The notes beneath the pieces are model-generated. The model did no database searches. It had not been told where the DNA came from and worked only from the letters and a program-made list of their open reading frames with translations. Made by a program: the position numbers and the translations under genes. From Rufibacter sp. XAAS-G3-1 (GTDB lineage: Bacteria; Bacteroidota; Bacteroidia; Cytophagales; Hymenobacteraceae), in the NCBI RefSeq assembly GCF_013623775.1, contig NZ_JABFAM010000003.1, positions 1 to 64,000 on the forward strand: a DNA stretch of 64,000 nt, in the 5' to 3' direction. Shown in pieces: positions 41,201-49,963 of the stretch (positions are counted from its first letter, which is position 1; each line of letters begins with the position of its first letter).

Positions 41201-43198
41201 ATTACACCCATTCATCAAAATCATGGGGTATTTGCCTCTGTTATTGTAACCATATATTGGGTTTGAAACGAATCCAATATCTAAGTCTGAGGCAGTAGAA
41301 GAGCTATGCCCGAAGAATGTAATGAGAGACAGGCCGTTATTAAGCTCACTTGACACATTAAGGGCTTCAACATTCTGCGTATTTTCTCTTGCTTTCGTTT
41401 TTACATCTGCTCCTAAAAATTGCTTCTCTGCTATGAGTTCATAGTTATTCAGATAAGTCCTAAACTGCTTTCCTTCCGCAACAGTCTGGCCGCCGCCCAA
41501 ATGAAGAATATTCTTTCTCCATTCAAGGTTCTGGGGCAAGGCTTCATGCGATTTCACCTTGTTTAGATAAGCCATTACATCTGTTGCCGTTTGGGCGGGC
41601 AGACGGCCAGTGGCAACTTTAGGAACGTAGTTTCCAACTTCCCAATCAGAAGTAAAGAACACGTCAGACCCTGGAGTACCTCCTACTGGCACCAAATCCT
41701 TGAAAGCAAGGGCAGACGGATTCTTTCTAACGTTAACATTATCTGCCTCCAAGCCTTTTCCAAGGATAAACAGATACTCTGGCTTTCCATTCGCTATCAT
41801 AAACTTCATGTAGCGTCTAATAGCGGCAGATGATTTATCGCCGTAAAAGAACTGGTCATAGAGTTGCCCTACCTCCATCGTAAGCGTATCATACCCGCCA
41901 CCGGCTGCAGAGGCTCTGTAGGCCGCATAATCCCGGACTGGGTTAGTGGAAGATCCGCTGGGAAGCATAAGGCTTTGGTGCGAGATAATCAGGTAATTAG
42001 CCTGGTTACCTGCTACTGATCTGAACTTTACTTCTCTTGCGGGAAGAGGCACCAGGTTTGCCCCAGACCACAAGATTCCATTTTGAAAGGAAGCAGGGAA
42101 AACAAATCCTTTTTGCGCCCCTGTTACCGCCCCTGCTATACGCTTTATACTTCCTAGGGCTGTTATGTCATATCCTATTGCATTTGGTACAGTGCTACCT
42201 TCAAAGATATAGTAGGAAGGCGTAGATGTGGGTATTGAGGGTTTGAAAGAAAGGCCAGATGAAGTAAGCAGATTCCTTTGAGGATAAACCGTTTTGAAAT
42301 AAGGTAGCCGGAAACGGGATGCTGCATTTTTAGCCGCTGTGCGGATAACTAATTTTCCATCAGAAAAGAAATCATTTGCCTCTAAGGTAAACTCCTGTCT
42401 GATAGCTTCATCATTATTCACCCTTACAGTACCAACTAAGCGCTCTGCCCCACTAGGTGGCCTTACGAAAATATCTATTTCATGATTATTGTTATTGGCT
42501 CCGGCAAAAGCTATCTCAATCTTGGGCGCAGGACCGCCACTATGCAGGTTTGTGGCCATATCTGGAAGAGTGTAGGTCCATCCAGCAACAGTACCTCCCG
42601 TAAATCCTTCACCTACATCCATCCAAGACATGTAGTTTTCGCCATACCTCTTCCCCCTAGAATATTGTCCATTATCAAAAAATATCTTTTCCTGCATATG
42701 CCATGGTTCGGGGGTCAATCCAGTAAGCTCCTGATTATACAGAACCATTCTCTTCCCTCGTACTGTAGACCAAGTCAAGAAATAAGCGGCAGTATCTGTA
42801 TATAAGCTATAATATGGGTTTAACTGCTGTGTAGGATTTTTATAGAGTTCCCTGTCAAGCGCCCCGTCATTTTGCTCCCCATAAAACTCTATGTAGTCAT
42901 TGGCATCAAAAGAACCATCGGCCTCCCCTTCCACATGGATGGAGACTTCCTGGCCACGACGGTAAAGCTGGAAATTGCGGGGATCTATGCCATTGATGCC
43001 GGCGGCCTCCAGGTATGCTTTGTTTAAACGGTAAATGCCCGTGGTGGGCACTTTCATTTTGTAGTACTTCTGACTGAAGTTAATCCACTCATTTCCGTAG
43101 GTGATCTGCTGCCCATAAGCACGTGGCGCAGCACCTAGCAGAGCAAGAGAAACGAAAGCGGTGAAAAGTAAAAATTTAAGATGGTAAGGTGTCTTCAT
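38213..43198 (-). CDS. porU: Type IX secretion C25-family cysteine peptidase (PorU/PorU2-like)
   Basis: 1661 residues from the ATG at 43198 (MKTPYHLKFLLF), with a signal peptide ending near AYGQ. The central C25 (gingipain-fold) domain has H631 in ITFFGHSSS and C665 in MILMNGCNAG, the catalytic pair. Downstream are CARDB/beta-sandwich modules, and the last ~110 residues (YPYPNPFSS ... AWDGTDEFGDRLANGVYLYR) form a FlgD-like/T9SS C-terminal domain. Classical PorU is shorter (about 1100-1300), so the protein may be the longer PorU2-type sortase. It is probably outer-membrane and removes sorting domains. It lies 22 bp after the PorV/PorQ gene. Confidence 0.85.
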   Translation of the reverse strand: MKTPYHLKFLLFTAFVSLALLGAAPRAYGQQITYGNEWINFSQKYYKMKVPTTGIYRLNKAYLEAAGINGIDPRNFQLYRRGQEVSIHVEGEADGSFDANDYIEFYGEQNDGALDRELYKNPTQQLNPYYSLYTDTAAYFLTWSTVRGKRMVLYNQELTGLTPEPWHMQEKIFFDNGQYSRGKRYGENYMSWMDVGEGFTGGTVAGWTYTLPDMATNLHSGGPAPKIEIAFAGANNNNHEIDIFVRPPSGAERLVGTVRVNNDEAIRQEFTLEANDFFSDGKLVIRTAAKNAASRFRLPYFKTVYPQRNLLTSSGLSFKPSIPTSTPSYYIFEGSTVPNAIGYDITALGSIKRIAGAVTGAQKGFVFPASFQNGILWSGANLVPLPAREVKFRSVAGNQANYLIISHQSLMLPSGSSTNPVRDYAAYRASAAGGGYDTLTMEVGQLYDQFFYGDKSSAAIRRYMKFMIANGKPEYLFILGKGLEADNVNVRKNPSALAFKDLVPVGGTPGSDVFFTSDWEVGNYVPKVATGRLPAQTATDVMAYLNKVKSHEALPQNLEWRKNILHLGGGQTVAEGKQFRTYLNNYELIAEKQFLGADVKTKARENTQNVEALNVSSELNNGLSLITFFGHSSSTASDLDIGFVSNPIYGYNNRGKYPMILMNGCNAGNVSTTATSFGEDWLLTPEKGAILFLAHTSYGYPSILNVFSRTFYEVAFASKETFGKPMGIIHKETVRQMDVIGGDNVTAMLMQMDLKGDPAVVLVGPEKPDYAITNGSISLKSIDGRPLSAASEKLSVLVDVKNLGKAVNEPFYIRVKRFQENGELLQADSVEVPYVYYRDTIEVTFDSKVIVPGANYFEVKVDSDDKHQELEESNNTGRLDFFLPASSVVTLAPKKYGIVGNRKVKLIGQSSNLLSSVSARYYFEVDTTATFKSPWKKASVVGGGLLPVWEIELPANTPQRDSVVYFWRFRNNEIVAPEDTVWATSSFRYIPESSPGWSQSNFAQLAEASLQNMERQEQDKRINFTKNISKTIRIRGVGGNIHFGYPPYSIYIEGVRTIHSDCNTDRPNILAVVFNDKTLEPFKGMPSGTAWICGVPLEAKISYHFGDLRSPENLLKLEEFLKSVPSGYYVAMVGMSKVPYSSMSTSLKNEFKNIGSSLIDQLTTGDPFAIIGRKGAKAGTVPEIGPAVGDPTPAADQSVFLEDQIKTASGEGMLTSSIIGPARAWKQLNYRLAAETSDSYQLDVIGIAMDGDETKIHSNVSPTFNLASVNTAQYPFLKLKLAVKDIENRTAPHLNEWMVLYDEVPEGVLRPDLIGIDKYTNISDQASGGEVMLRYAFQNITDIGFTDSLTVRATLFKEDGSATVQEFKAEPLLKNDTVYFKHAFSTVGMAGTNRIRINVNPQILPEQNYFNNTLELPFTIGTYNGMPPVVDVVFDGARILDGDIVSPSPMISIMLKDNSGKLAVKQSQLMRVYLTKPGASIAEEIFLGSNPDVRMFPADDKNDLRVEFNPKKLINGNYTLEVQGIDAKGNQLGGSHKVNFEVINESTISNFYPYPNPFSSKTRFIFTLTGSTVPDKMKLQIMTVTGKVIREIQKEELGPIKIGNNVSEFAWDGTDEFGDRLANGVYLYRVVMDSGAEETKHRYTAGDKAFKKGYGKIYILR

Positions 43199-43220
43199 AA
43201 GAATAGCTCGTGCACAGAAA

Positions 43221-44300
43221 TCAATCAAAACTATAGGCCAGGGAAACAATCACGGAGGAGACCTGGGAGTTATCTGATACTTTAGATAACGCCAGATCCA
43301 GCTGCAAACCACGGGTGGCCACGCCTATGCCAAAATTAGGCTGCACTTTCCAACTACTTTTGCCATCAAGGTCTTCTATTTGCTGCACGTTGTTAAAACC
43401 GCCGCGCAGAAACACGGCATTGGCATACCCTACCTCAATGCCCACCCTGGGATCAACTGAAACGACGCCGGTAGAAAGGAGGGTGTTCCTTTCCCCATCT
43501 GAGGTAATCTCAAGGTCGGTGGCTACTAGGGCAGAGAACTTGTTCGCGAATTGGAAAGAGCGGCCCACCCCAAGAATCAGGCGGGGAAGGGTTACTTCTA
43601 TGCTGTTGGCGTTGAAAGACTCCTCATCCTGCAGGTAAGTGGCTTCCAGCTCATCGGGGTTCAGTTTCCAGGCGGTGAAAGTGGTGGTAATGTCTTTGGC
43701 CATCAAACCAAACTGCCAGTTGCCCCGGCGCAATTGGGCACCCGCATCAATCCCAAAGCCCCAGGCATTGGCAAACTTCCCTACGTTGCGGTAAATGATT
43801 TTGGCGCTGGCCCCTAAGGTAAGGCCGGGGATCAAGTTGCTTTTGCGCGCGTACGAAGCCAGAAAGGCGTAATCTGCCACGGAGAAGAATTCAATGCTGT
43901 CATACTGGATGGCACCGTATTCATTCTGCAGGCGCCTGGTATCGGCGATGTCATCTACCCCCACCCGGATGACCGAAAAAGCAAGGGCGCTGGTGGAGTC
44001 CAGATTGGTGGCGTAGGAGCCATAATCATTTTTGATGATGCCCGCAAAAAGCTCTGAGTGCATGTACGCCGCATTGTGGCGCTTAGGAAGGCCTACTAAC
44101 CCGGCCGGATTCCAAAAACCGGCGGTGGCATCCCGCACAATAGCCGATTGCACGCTTCCCATGCCCAGGGCTCTGGCTCCTACCCCAATATTGAGGAACT
44201 CATTGCTGTATTTGGGCGCAGAAATATTCTGCGCCTGACCCAGATCAGGAAACAGATAAAAGACAACAAGGAAAAGAATGGGTAACAGTTTTTTCACCAT
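43221..44300 (-). CDS. porV: PorV/PorQ family outer-membrane protein (type IX secretion)
   Basis: 359 residues from the ATG at 44300 (MVKKLLPILFLVVFYLF), a signal peptide ending near GQAQ. The mature start, PKYSNEFLNIGVGARALGMG, then ATAGFWNPAGL, is the signature of the PorV/LptO and PorQ family, an FadL-like 14-strand barrel. Alternating strands run to a C-terminal VIVSLAYSFD, typical of barrel ends. PorV shuttles T9SS cargo to the PorU sortase at the surface. Adjacency to a C25 peptidase gene favours PorV over PorQ. Confidence 0.85.
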   Translation of the reverse strand: MVKKLLPILFLVVFYLFPDLGQAQNISAPKYSNEFLNIGVGARALGMGSVQSAIVRDATAGFWNPAGLVGLPKRHNAAYMHSELFAGIIKNDYGSYATNLDSTSALAFSVIRVGVDDIADTRRLQNEYGAIQYDSIEFFSVADYAFLASYARKSNLIPGLTLGASAKIIYRNVGKFANAWGFGIDAGAQLRRGNWQFGLMAKDITTTFTAWKLNPDELEATYLQDEESFNANSIEVTLPRLILGVGRSFQFANKFSALVATDLEITSDGERNTLLSTGVVSVDPRVGIEVGYANAVFLRGGFNNVQQIEDLDGKSSWKVQPNFGIGVATRGLQLDLALSKVSDNSQVSSVIVSLAYSFD

Positions 44301-44529
44301 AAAAAATAGGTATACCTCCTCTACAGAAATAACATGTAAATATAAGGCTCTCCCTCTAGATAATAACACTTTCACTAGTGCGGCTATGACATCTGCTGGG
44401 GCTATTCTGTTCCAACTTTAATCATATTTCTTCTCGTACCCCCTGCTTCCCCTTCTCTATTTCACTTCTAAGCACTTCCCACCTGCTTTCCTACAGAAAC
44501 AGGCAACCAAAAATAAATTTTCACAGTAC

Positions 44530-44561
44530 CTTGTTTTACATAGTACCTTAGCTTATATTTG
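44530..44561 (+). promoter_or_regulatory. Bacteroidota-type promoter for the padR operon
   Basis: CTTG at 44530-44533 and TATATTTG at 44554-44561 are separated by 20 bp, matching the -33 TTG and -7 TAnnTTTG consensus. The predicted start is about 20 bp before the ATG at 44587. The direct repeats ACAGTACCTTG and ACATAGTACCTTAG in the spacer could be the PadR operator. Confidence 0.55.
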
Positions 44562-44586
44562 TATCAACAATTCAGACTCACAGACC

Positions 44587-44925
44587 ATGAAAGTAGAAAA
44601 CACACAAGTGCAGATGCGGAAAGGGATTCTGGAGTACTGCATTCTGGAGATCATCGCCCGCGGCGAGGTCTACGCCTCTGACATGCTAGAGGAGTTGACC
44701 GCCGCCAAGATGATTGTAGTGGAGGGGACGCTCTACCCATTACTCACCAGACTGAAGAACGCCGGCCTCTTAGACTACTCCTGGGTGGAATCCACCTCGG
44801 GGCCACCCCGCAAGTATTACACCCTCACCGCCACCGGCAGAGAGTTCCTGGAACAGCTCCGCCTTACCTGGCAGGAACTGGTAGACTCCACCACCTTCAT
44901 CATCAACCGCAAGAAATCCAACTAG
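44587..44925 (+). CDS. PadR family transcriptional regulator
   Basis: The protein has 112 residues. It carries the PadR winged helix: RKGILEYCILEIIARGEVYASDML, then VVEGTLYPLLTRLKNAGLL and SGPPRKYYTLTATGREFL. It belongs to the short PadR-s2 class (no long C-terminal helix domain). In Bacteroidota it usually precedes a PspC/DUF2807 gene, as here (2-bp gap), and probably represses its own operon in response to envelope stress or an inducer. Confidence 0.95.
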   Translation: MKVENTQVQMRKGILEYCILEIIARGEVYASDMLEELTAAKMIVVEGTLYPLLTRLKNAGLLDYSWVESTSGPPRKYYTLTATGREFLEQLRLTWQELVDSTTFIINRKKSN

Positions 44926-44927
44926 CC

Positions 44928-47408
44928 ATGAAAAAGAACATAAGTGTCAACCTGCAAGGCATGATCTTCCATGTGGAGGAAGATGGCTACGAGATGTTGA
45001 GCCAGTACCTTGCCGCCATAAAGGGCTACTTCTCCTCTTATGAGGGCCATGAAGAGATTGTGGCCGACATAGAGTCGCGTATCGCGGAGATTTTCTTCGC
45101 CCGCCTGAACCCCGGCAAACAGGTCATTACCCGTGATGACGTACTGGCGCTCATTACCCAAATGGGAACCATTGCCGATTTTGAGACGGTGGAAAACGAG
45201 GAAACGGAGACTGCCTCTGCCCGGAACCAGGGCAACAACGCTACTTCGCCTCCCTATGCCAACGCCCCCAAGGAGCAAAAACGTCTTTATCGTGACGTGA
45301 ACCGCAAAGTGTTGGCTGGGGTATCGGCGGGTATTGCCAACTATCTACAGATGGATCCGCTTTGGGTAAGATTGGCCTTCGTGATTATGGTGTTAGGTGT
45401 GCCGTTTACGGGAGGGTTTACCTTGTTTGGCGTTATCCTGTATGGTGTTTGCTGGGCTGCCTTGCCCAAGAATGAGTCATTGCCTGATATTGCGGTACGC
45501 AAATTCTTCCGTGATCCGGTTGACAAGAAATTGGGCGGAGTGGCTAGTGGTATCGCTATCTATTTCGGGGCAGACGTGGCCATCATCCGGTTGCTGTTCC
45601 TGGTTCTGTTTCTGATTGGCGGGTTTGGGCTTATCCCTTACATTATTCTATGGATAGCGGTACCAGAGGCCAAATCTATCACAGAGCGGGTGCAAATGCA
45701 GGGAAACCCCGTCACGCTCTCCAGTATAGAAGAATCGGTTAAAAACAACCTGAACATGCGGGACGCTAACGGCCAGGAGAGCACCTTAGCCAAAGTCCTG
45801 TTGTTCCCGGTACGGTTGGTGTCACAGGTAATTCAGGCCTTGTCCAGAGTATTTAGCCCTATTCTGGGGTTTCTGGTAACGGCAGTTCGGGTGTTTGCCG
45901 GCCTGATGATGATGGTGGTATCCGGGGCCTTTATGGTAGCGCTGTTAACGGCTTTAATGACCGGTTTAGGCATTTTTGACCAGCCAGAGTACATCCAGAT
46001 TGGGGACATGCCCGCCTCGGCCCTTTTCAAGGCAGTACCCTCCTGGTTAATCTGGGCTGGATTCTTTGCCGGCATCCTTCCGGCGCTGCTTTTGTTCCTG
46101 CTGGGGGTGGGTTTACTGGCCAGGCGTTTCCTGCTCAGACCAACCGTAGGCTGGCCCATGTTAGGCCTCTGGCTGATTGCCGTGGCTGCTTTGATCAGCG
46201 GTATTGCCTTGACAACCCGCCACTTCCAGGAATCTGGCGAATATACCACCGAGCAATCCTTTCCGGCAGCGCACGATACCATCGTCTTCAACGTCAGAGA
46301 CACCAACCATAGCTATGGCCACCGCATGGGCGTGCAACTGGAAAGCTATAACGGAACCGAGGTGAAGGTAATCCAGACGTTCAAAGCCAGTGGCCTCAAT
46401 GAGGAAGATGCCATCAAAAACGCCCGCATGATCACCTACAAAATGGTGCGGCAAGACTCGGTGCTTCGGTTTGATGATGCCTTCACCTTCACTTCCAACG
46501 CCATTTTCCGGGATCAGGATCTTGACATCAGAATTCTGATTCCGGAGGGGAAACAGCTTCGGTTCTCTGAGGGCTTCGCCGATCACTTCTCACGTGAGAT
46601 CACCAACGGGGAGTACAGCTCTGAAGATCTGGCCGGAAACACCTGGCAAATGAAGAATGGCCGCCTGGCTTGCCTCACCTGCAGCGTGGTAGACACCACC
46701 GCCAGCCCAACCGTGAAAAGTACTACTGCGGGCCTGGACGATGATTTGGCTGTTTTGAACGATCACTACGCAGGAATCTCCAAGATCTACAACGTGCGTG
46801 ATTTCTCTGAGATTGATGCCGGAGGCGCTTACCACATCAGGGTTCGGATGTCTTCCCGCCACTTTGTACGGGTAACCGGCACCGAGGAGGAACTGGAAAA
46901 ACTCCAGCTCCGGGTTCAGGACGGCGTGCTCAAGATCAAACGTGACAGTGAATTCTTCAAACTTTGGGAAGTAGGCAAAAGCCCGGTCTTGATTGAGGTG
47001 GAAACCCCAGACTTGTCTCTGGTAGACATCAGCGGAGCCGCCAAAGTGGAGGTGACGGGTTTCAACCCAGAGAACTTCACCATCAAACAATCTGGGGCCA
47101 GTGAGATCGCCATCAACATTAGCACCAGCCACCTGGAACTGGAACTAAGCGGGGCTGCCCAAGCCAACCTGAAAGGCCACGCCGACCATCTTTCGGTGGA
47201 CGGAAGCGGTGCCAGCAAGGTAGAATCAGCGAAACTAATGGCGCAGCGCGCCGAGGTAGACGTAAGCGGCGCCAGCGAAGCCGTGGTGAACGTGCAGGAA
47301 TACCTCCGCGCCGATGCCAGCGGTGCCAGCACCGTCCATTACCTGGGCGAAGTGCAGCAAGTAGAGATGAACCAATCTGGGGGCTCCCGTGTAAGCCGCC
47401 GTAAATAA
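44928..47408 (+). CDS. PspC-domain protein with DUF2807 (head GIN) domain
   Basis: The protein has 826 residues. An N-terminal region (about 1-110), KKNISVNLQGMIFHVEEDGY, is a conserved extension. Two PspC-like domains follow (RKVLAGVSAGIANYL near 130 and KKLGGVASGIAIYF near 200), each with membrane helices, then further helices at about 325-345, 380-400 and 405-430. The C-terminal part has a DUF2807 domain (about 620-820) with repeating SGA(S/A) turns such as DISGAAKVEV and DVSGASEAVV, a right-handed beta-helix-like stack. It is probably an envelope-stress membrane protein. Confidence 0.92.
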   Translation: MKKNISVNLQGMIFHVEEDGYEMLSQYLAAIKGYFSSYEGHEEIVADIESRIAEIFFARLNPGKQVITRDDVLALITQMGTIADFETVENEETETASARNQGNNATSPPYANAPKEQKRLYRDVNRKVLAGVSAGIANYLQMDPLWVRLAFVIMVLGVPFTGGFTLFGVILYGVCWAALPKNESLPDIAVRKFFRDPVDKKLGGVASGIAIYFGADVAIIRLLFLVLFLIGGFGLIPYIILWIAVPEAKSITERVQMQGNPVTLSSIEESVKNNLNMRDANGQESTLAKVLLFPVRLVSQVIQALSRVFSPILGFLVTAVRVFAGLMMMVVSGAFMVALLTALMTGLGIFDQPEYIQIGDMPASALFKAVPSWLIWAGFFAGILPALLLFLLGVGLLARRFLLRPTVGWPMLGLWLIAVAALISGIALTTRHFQESGEYTTEQSFPAAHDTIVFNVRDTNHSYGHRMGVQLESYNGTEVKVIQTFKASGLNEEDAIKNARMITYKMVRQDSVLRFDDAFTFTSNAIFRDQDLDIRILIPEGKQLRFSEGFADHFSREITNGEYSSEDLAGNTWQMKNGRLACLTCSVVDTTASPTVKSTTAGLDDDLAVLNDHYAGISKIYNVRDFSEIDAGGAYHIRVRMSSRHFVRVTGTEEELEKLQLRVQDGVLKIKRDSEFFKLWEVGKSPVLIEVETPDLSLVDISGAAKVEVTGFNPENFTIKQSGASEIAINISTSHLELELSGAAQANLKGHADHLSVDGSGASKVESAKLMAQRAEVDVSGASEAVVNVQEYLRADASGASTVHYLGEVQQVEMNQSGGSRVSRRK

Positions 47409-47413
47409 TATCC

Positions 47414-47451
47414 CGTTTTGAGCCTGTTTTTTAGAAATCAGGCCCAAAACG
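47414..47451. repeat. GTTTTAGGC-family hairpin after the PspC gene
   Basis: CGTTTTGAGCCTGTTTTTT faces AAATCAGGCCCAAAACG, five bases after the PspC gene stop codon. Confidence 0.6.
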
Positions 47452-47501
47452 CCATCACACCAGAGCACTCTTCTCTGGATTTCTTCGAGCTGCTTTGGTT
47501 T

Positions 47502-47533
47502 AAGGAGGACGCGCTTCTGGCAAAGTCCTCCTT
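47502..47533 (+). terminator. Terminator of the padR-pspC operon
   Basis: Arms AAGGAGGAC and GTCCTCCTT with a 14-nt loop are followed by TTGTTTCTTATCTTTTTT. Confidence 0.6.
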
Positions 47534-47555
47534 TTGTTTCTTATCTTTTTTCACA

Positions 47556-47616
47556 AAAGAAGCCGGTATTCTGGGGCAAGTTTATGCAGAATCTGCCCCA
47601 GAATACCGGCTTCTTT
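47556..47616. repeat. 23-bp-arm hairpin, possible bidirectional terminator
   Basis: AAAGAAGCCGGTATTCTGG plus GGCA pairs perfectly with its complement at 47594-47616 around a 15-nt loop. It is strong enough to end transcription from either side. Confidence 0.8.
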
Positions 47617-47720
47617 GCGTTTTAAGGCTACTTTTCTGAAAAGGGACTTAAAACGCTGTTGGTTACATCTTGCACTTTAGCTTGAAGGGGGGTGTTGGGT
47701 GATTAGCAGGGGCATGGAAT

Positions 47721-47930
47721 ATGCTGTTCCCTTGGCTTAGCTGCTTCTTGCGTGGGTGCAAGTGCTGTATTGTTTCATCTTTGGCGGTATGCGCTCACGG
47801 CCGCGAGGCCCCGTCTTCCCCTCTCGCACTGCCCTTTCGGCCTGAGAAGTCTGTTCCACTTAGTAGAAGTCTGTCCAGGGCCAAAAGCGAGGCGCGCTCG
47901 GGAAAGACTGGAACTGGAAGAAGTAGCAGA
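47721..47930 (+). repeat. ~210-bp dispersed repeat, copy 2
   Basis: Inverted relative to copy 1 at 27683-27900, with the same order of blocks from GCTGTTCCCTTGGCTTA to GGAAAGACTGGAACTGG. Frames such as one from 47721 run through it but disagree with those in the other copy. No gene is recognisable in 47409-48108. Confidence 0.75.
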
Positions 47931-48048
47931 AGCGGTGTTGACAGAACCCATAGAGACCAGGCACTGCCGCATTGCTATCCCTTGGCTAATTCCCTCCTCG
48001 GAAGGGTAGGGGTAGGTTTTGGCTCTCCACCACCTCCTTCCAAGGCGC

Positions 48049-48079
<31 letters not shown>

Positions 48080-48108
48080 GGAGCTTAAAATGCAGTTGAC
48101 ATACTTTC

Positions 48109-49536
48109 TTACTTCACTACCGGTTCCAACCCCAATCTCTTCCCTCTCTCCAGCAAGAACGCAAACGCCTCCTCGTACTCGTTCCGAATCTCTCCTTCCA
48201 GAATAGCCTCTGTGATGGCGGTTTTCAGGAGGCCCACTTCTTTGGACGGGGAAATCCCGAAGGTCTGCATGATCAAATCTCCCGTGATGACCGGCTGGAA
48301 GTTGCGGAGGCTGTCTTTCTCTTCCACCTCTTTCAGTTTCTGCTCCACCTTTTCAAAGTTCTGCAGGTAGCGTTTTACCTTGTCACTGTTCTTGGAGGTG
48401 ATATCGGCTTTGCAGAGTTGCATGAGCCGGTCTATGTCGTCTCCGGCCTCAAACAACAGTCTCCTGATGGCCGAATCGGTGACGGTTTCTTTTACCAACG
48501 CGATGGGCCTAAGATGGAGCCTTACCAGTTTCTGCACCTGTTTCATGTGGTCGTTGAGCGGCAGGCGCAAATCGGCGAAGATTTTGGGAACCTGGCGGGC
48601 GCCGCGGTCCTCGTGGCCGTGGAAGGTCCAGCCTACTTTCTCGTTGTAGCGCTTGGTCTCGGGCTTGGCGATGTCGTGCAGGATGGCGGCCCAGCGCAGC
48701 CACAGGTCATCAGAGACTTCGGCCACGTTGTCCAGCACCTGCAGGGTGTGGTAGAAATTGTCTTTGTGCGAGTTCTTGTTGATGGTCTCCACGCCGTGCA
48801 ATTTCACCATTTTGGGGAAGATGAGGTGCAGCAAACCGGTCTGGAACAACAGCTTGAAACCGTACGACGGCTTTTTGGAGAGCACAATCTTGTTCAGCTC
48901 ATCCGTGATCCGCTCCTGCGAGACAATCTTGATGCGCTCCCTGTGCTCGCCAATGGCGTCAAAGGTATCGGGGTCAATGTCGAAGTCCAGTTGAGACGCG
49001 AACCGGATGGCCCGCATCATGCGCAGCGGATCGTCTGAAAACGTGATGCCCGGCTCCAAGGGTGTTTTCAGGTTTTTGCGCCGAATGTCTTTCATCCCCT
49101 CAAAGCGGTCAATCAGCTCCCCGAAACTGCCTTCGTTCAGGCTGATACCCATGGCGTTGATGGTGAAATCGCGGCGGTTCAGGTCATCTTCCAGCGTTCC
49201 CTGCTCCACTTCCGGTTTCCGGGAATCTGACCGGTAAGACTCCTTCCGAGCCCCCACAAACTCCACCTCCCAGCCATCCTCGGTCCGCAACATCGCCGTC
49301 CCGAAGTTCTTGAACACGGCCACTTTGGGTTTGTTGGGCAATTTACTGGCGACCAATTGTGCCAAATCAATCCCGCTGCCAAGGCACACCACGTCAATGT
49401 CTTTGGACGGACGCTTCAAGACCAAGTCCCGCACAAAACCGCCAATGACGTACGCCTCGGTATGCAACTCCTTCGCGGCTTGGGCCACTACGGCAAAAAC
49501 GGGGTGTTCTGGAAGCGTGATATCCGGGGTAGTCAT
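48109..49536 (-). CDS. cca: CCA tRNA nucleotidyltransferase / poly(A) polymerase family with HD domain
   Basis: 475 residues from the ATG at 49536; the frame continues upstream but without conserved sequence. Class II head domain: AYVIGGFVRDLVLKRPSKDID (G-G-x-V-R-D, then DxD), EFVGARKESYR and EDDLNRRDFTINAMG. The neck domain contains DPLRMMRAIRFASQL. An HD domain follows (WAAILHDIAKPETKR, GHEDRGA). It adds CCA to tRNA 3' ends, which both tRNA-Lys genes here require since they lack encoded CCA. Confidence 0.94.
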   Translation of the reverse strand: MTTPDITLPEHPVFAVVAQAAKELHTEAYVIGGFVRDLVLKRPSKDIDVVCLGSGIDLAQLVASKLPNKPKVAVFKNFGTAMLRTEDGWEVEFVGARKESYRSDSRKPEVEQGTLEDDLNRRDFTINAMGISLNEGSFGELIDRFEGMKDIRRKNLKTPLEPGITFSDDPLRMMRAIRFASQLDFDIDPDTFDAIGEHRERIKIVSQERITDELNKIVLSKKPSYGFKLLFQTGLLHLIFPKMVKLHGVETINKNSHKDNFYHTLQVLDNVAEVSDDLWLRWAAILHDIAKPETKRYNEKVGWTFHGHEDRGARQVPKIFADLRLPLNDHMKQVQKLVRLHLRPIALVKETVTDSAIRRLLFEAGDDIDRLMQLCKADITSKNSDKVKRYLQNFEKVEQKLKEVEEKDSLRNFQPVITGDLIMQTFGISPSKEVGLLKTAITEAILEGEIRNEYEEAFAFLLERGKRLGLEPVVK

Positions 49537-49631
49537 GGGCAACGGGGTAGTTCTGTTTGTAAACGCAAGAGTTTTCGCCTTCGGCGGGCAAGCTGCAAAG
49601 GTACGTGAATGCGTAAGGTTTGGCAAATGCG

Positions 49632-49950
49632 CGTGTTTTGAGCCTGTTTCTATGGAAACAGCCTCGAAATGGTATTAGCGGAGACACTCGTAGGAGCTGC
49701 GCGCACTACGAGGTCTTTCGGGTTGATGACTCTGCTAATTTTCCGTTCACTTTATCTACACTTGGTATCTTTCAGGATAGTGCCACAGCTTCCAAAAGCA
49801 TTGATTCTCGCATCCCACAACAGGATTTTGATAGCATTTAAAACACCACCTTCCCGCTTGCTCAAAAGACCTCGTAGTGTGCGTAGTTCCTACGAGTGTC
49901 TGTGCCAATACCATTTCTTAGCCAAAATCCTGAAAACAGCCTCAAAACGC
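49632..49950. repeat. ~320-bp nested inverted repeat between cca and mce
   Basis: Arms 49666-49718 and 49864-49917 (53-54 bp) are complementary apart from about 7 positions, through GAAATGGTATTAG, GACACTCGTAGGA and CACTACGAGGTCTTT. Outside them GTTTTGAGCCTGTTT (49634) and AAACAGCCTCAAAAC (49933) extend the symmetry. The 145-bp interior has no gene. A related half arm lies at 58730-58774. Confidence 0.8.
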
Positions 49951-49963
49951 CTTCAAAGCAAGT

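Noticed and set aside
49537-49626. N-terminal extension of the CCA-adding enzyme
   Set aside because: Thirty non-conserved residues; the head domain begins shortly after the ATG at 49536.
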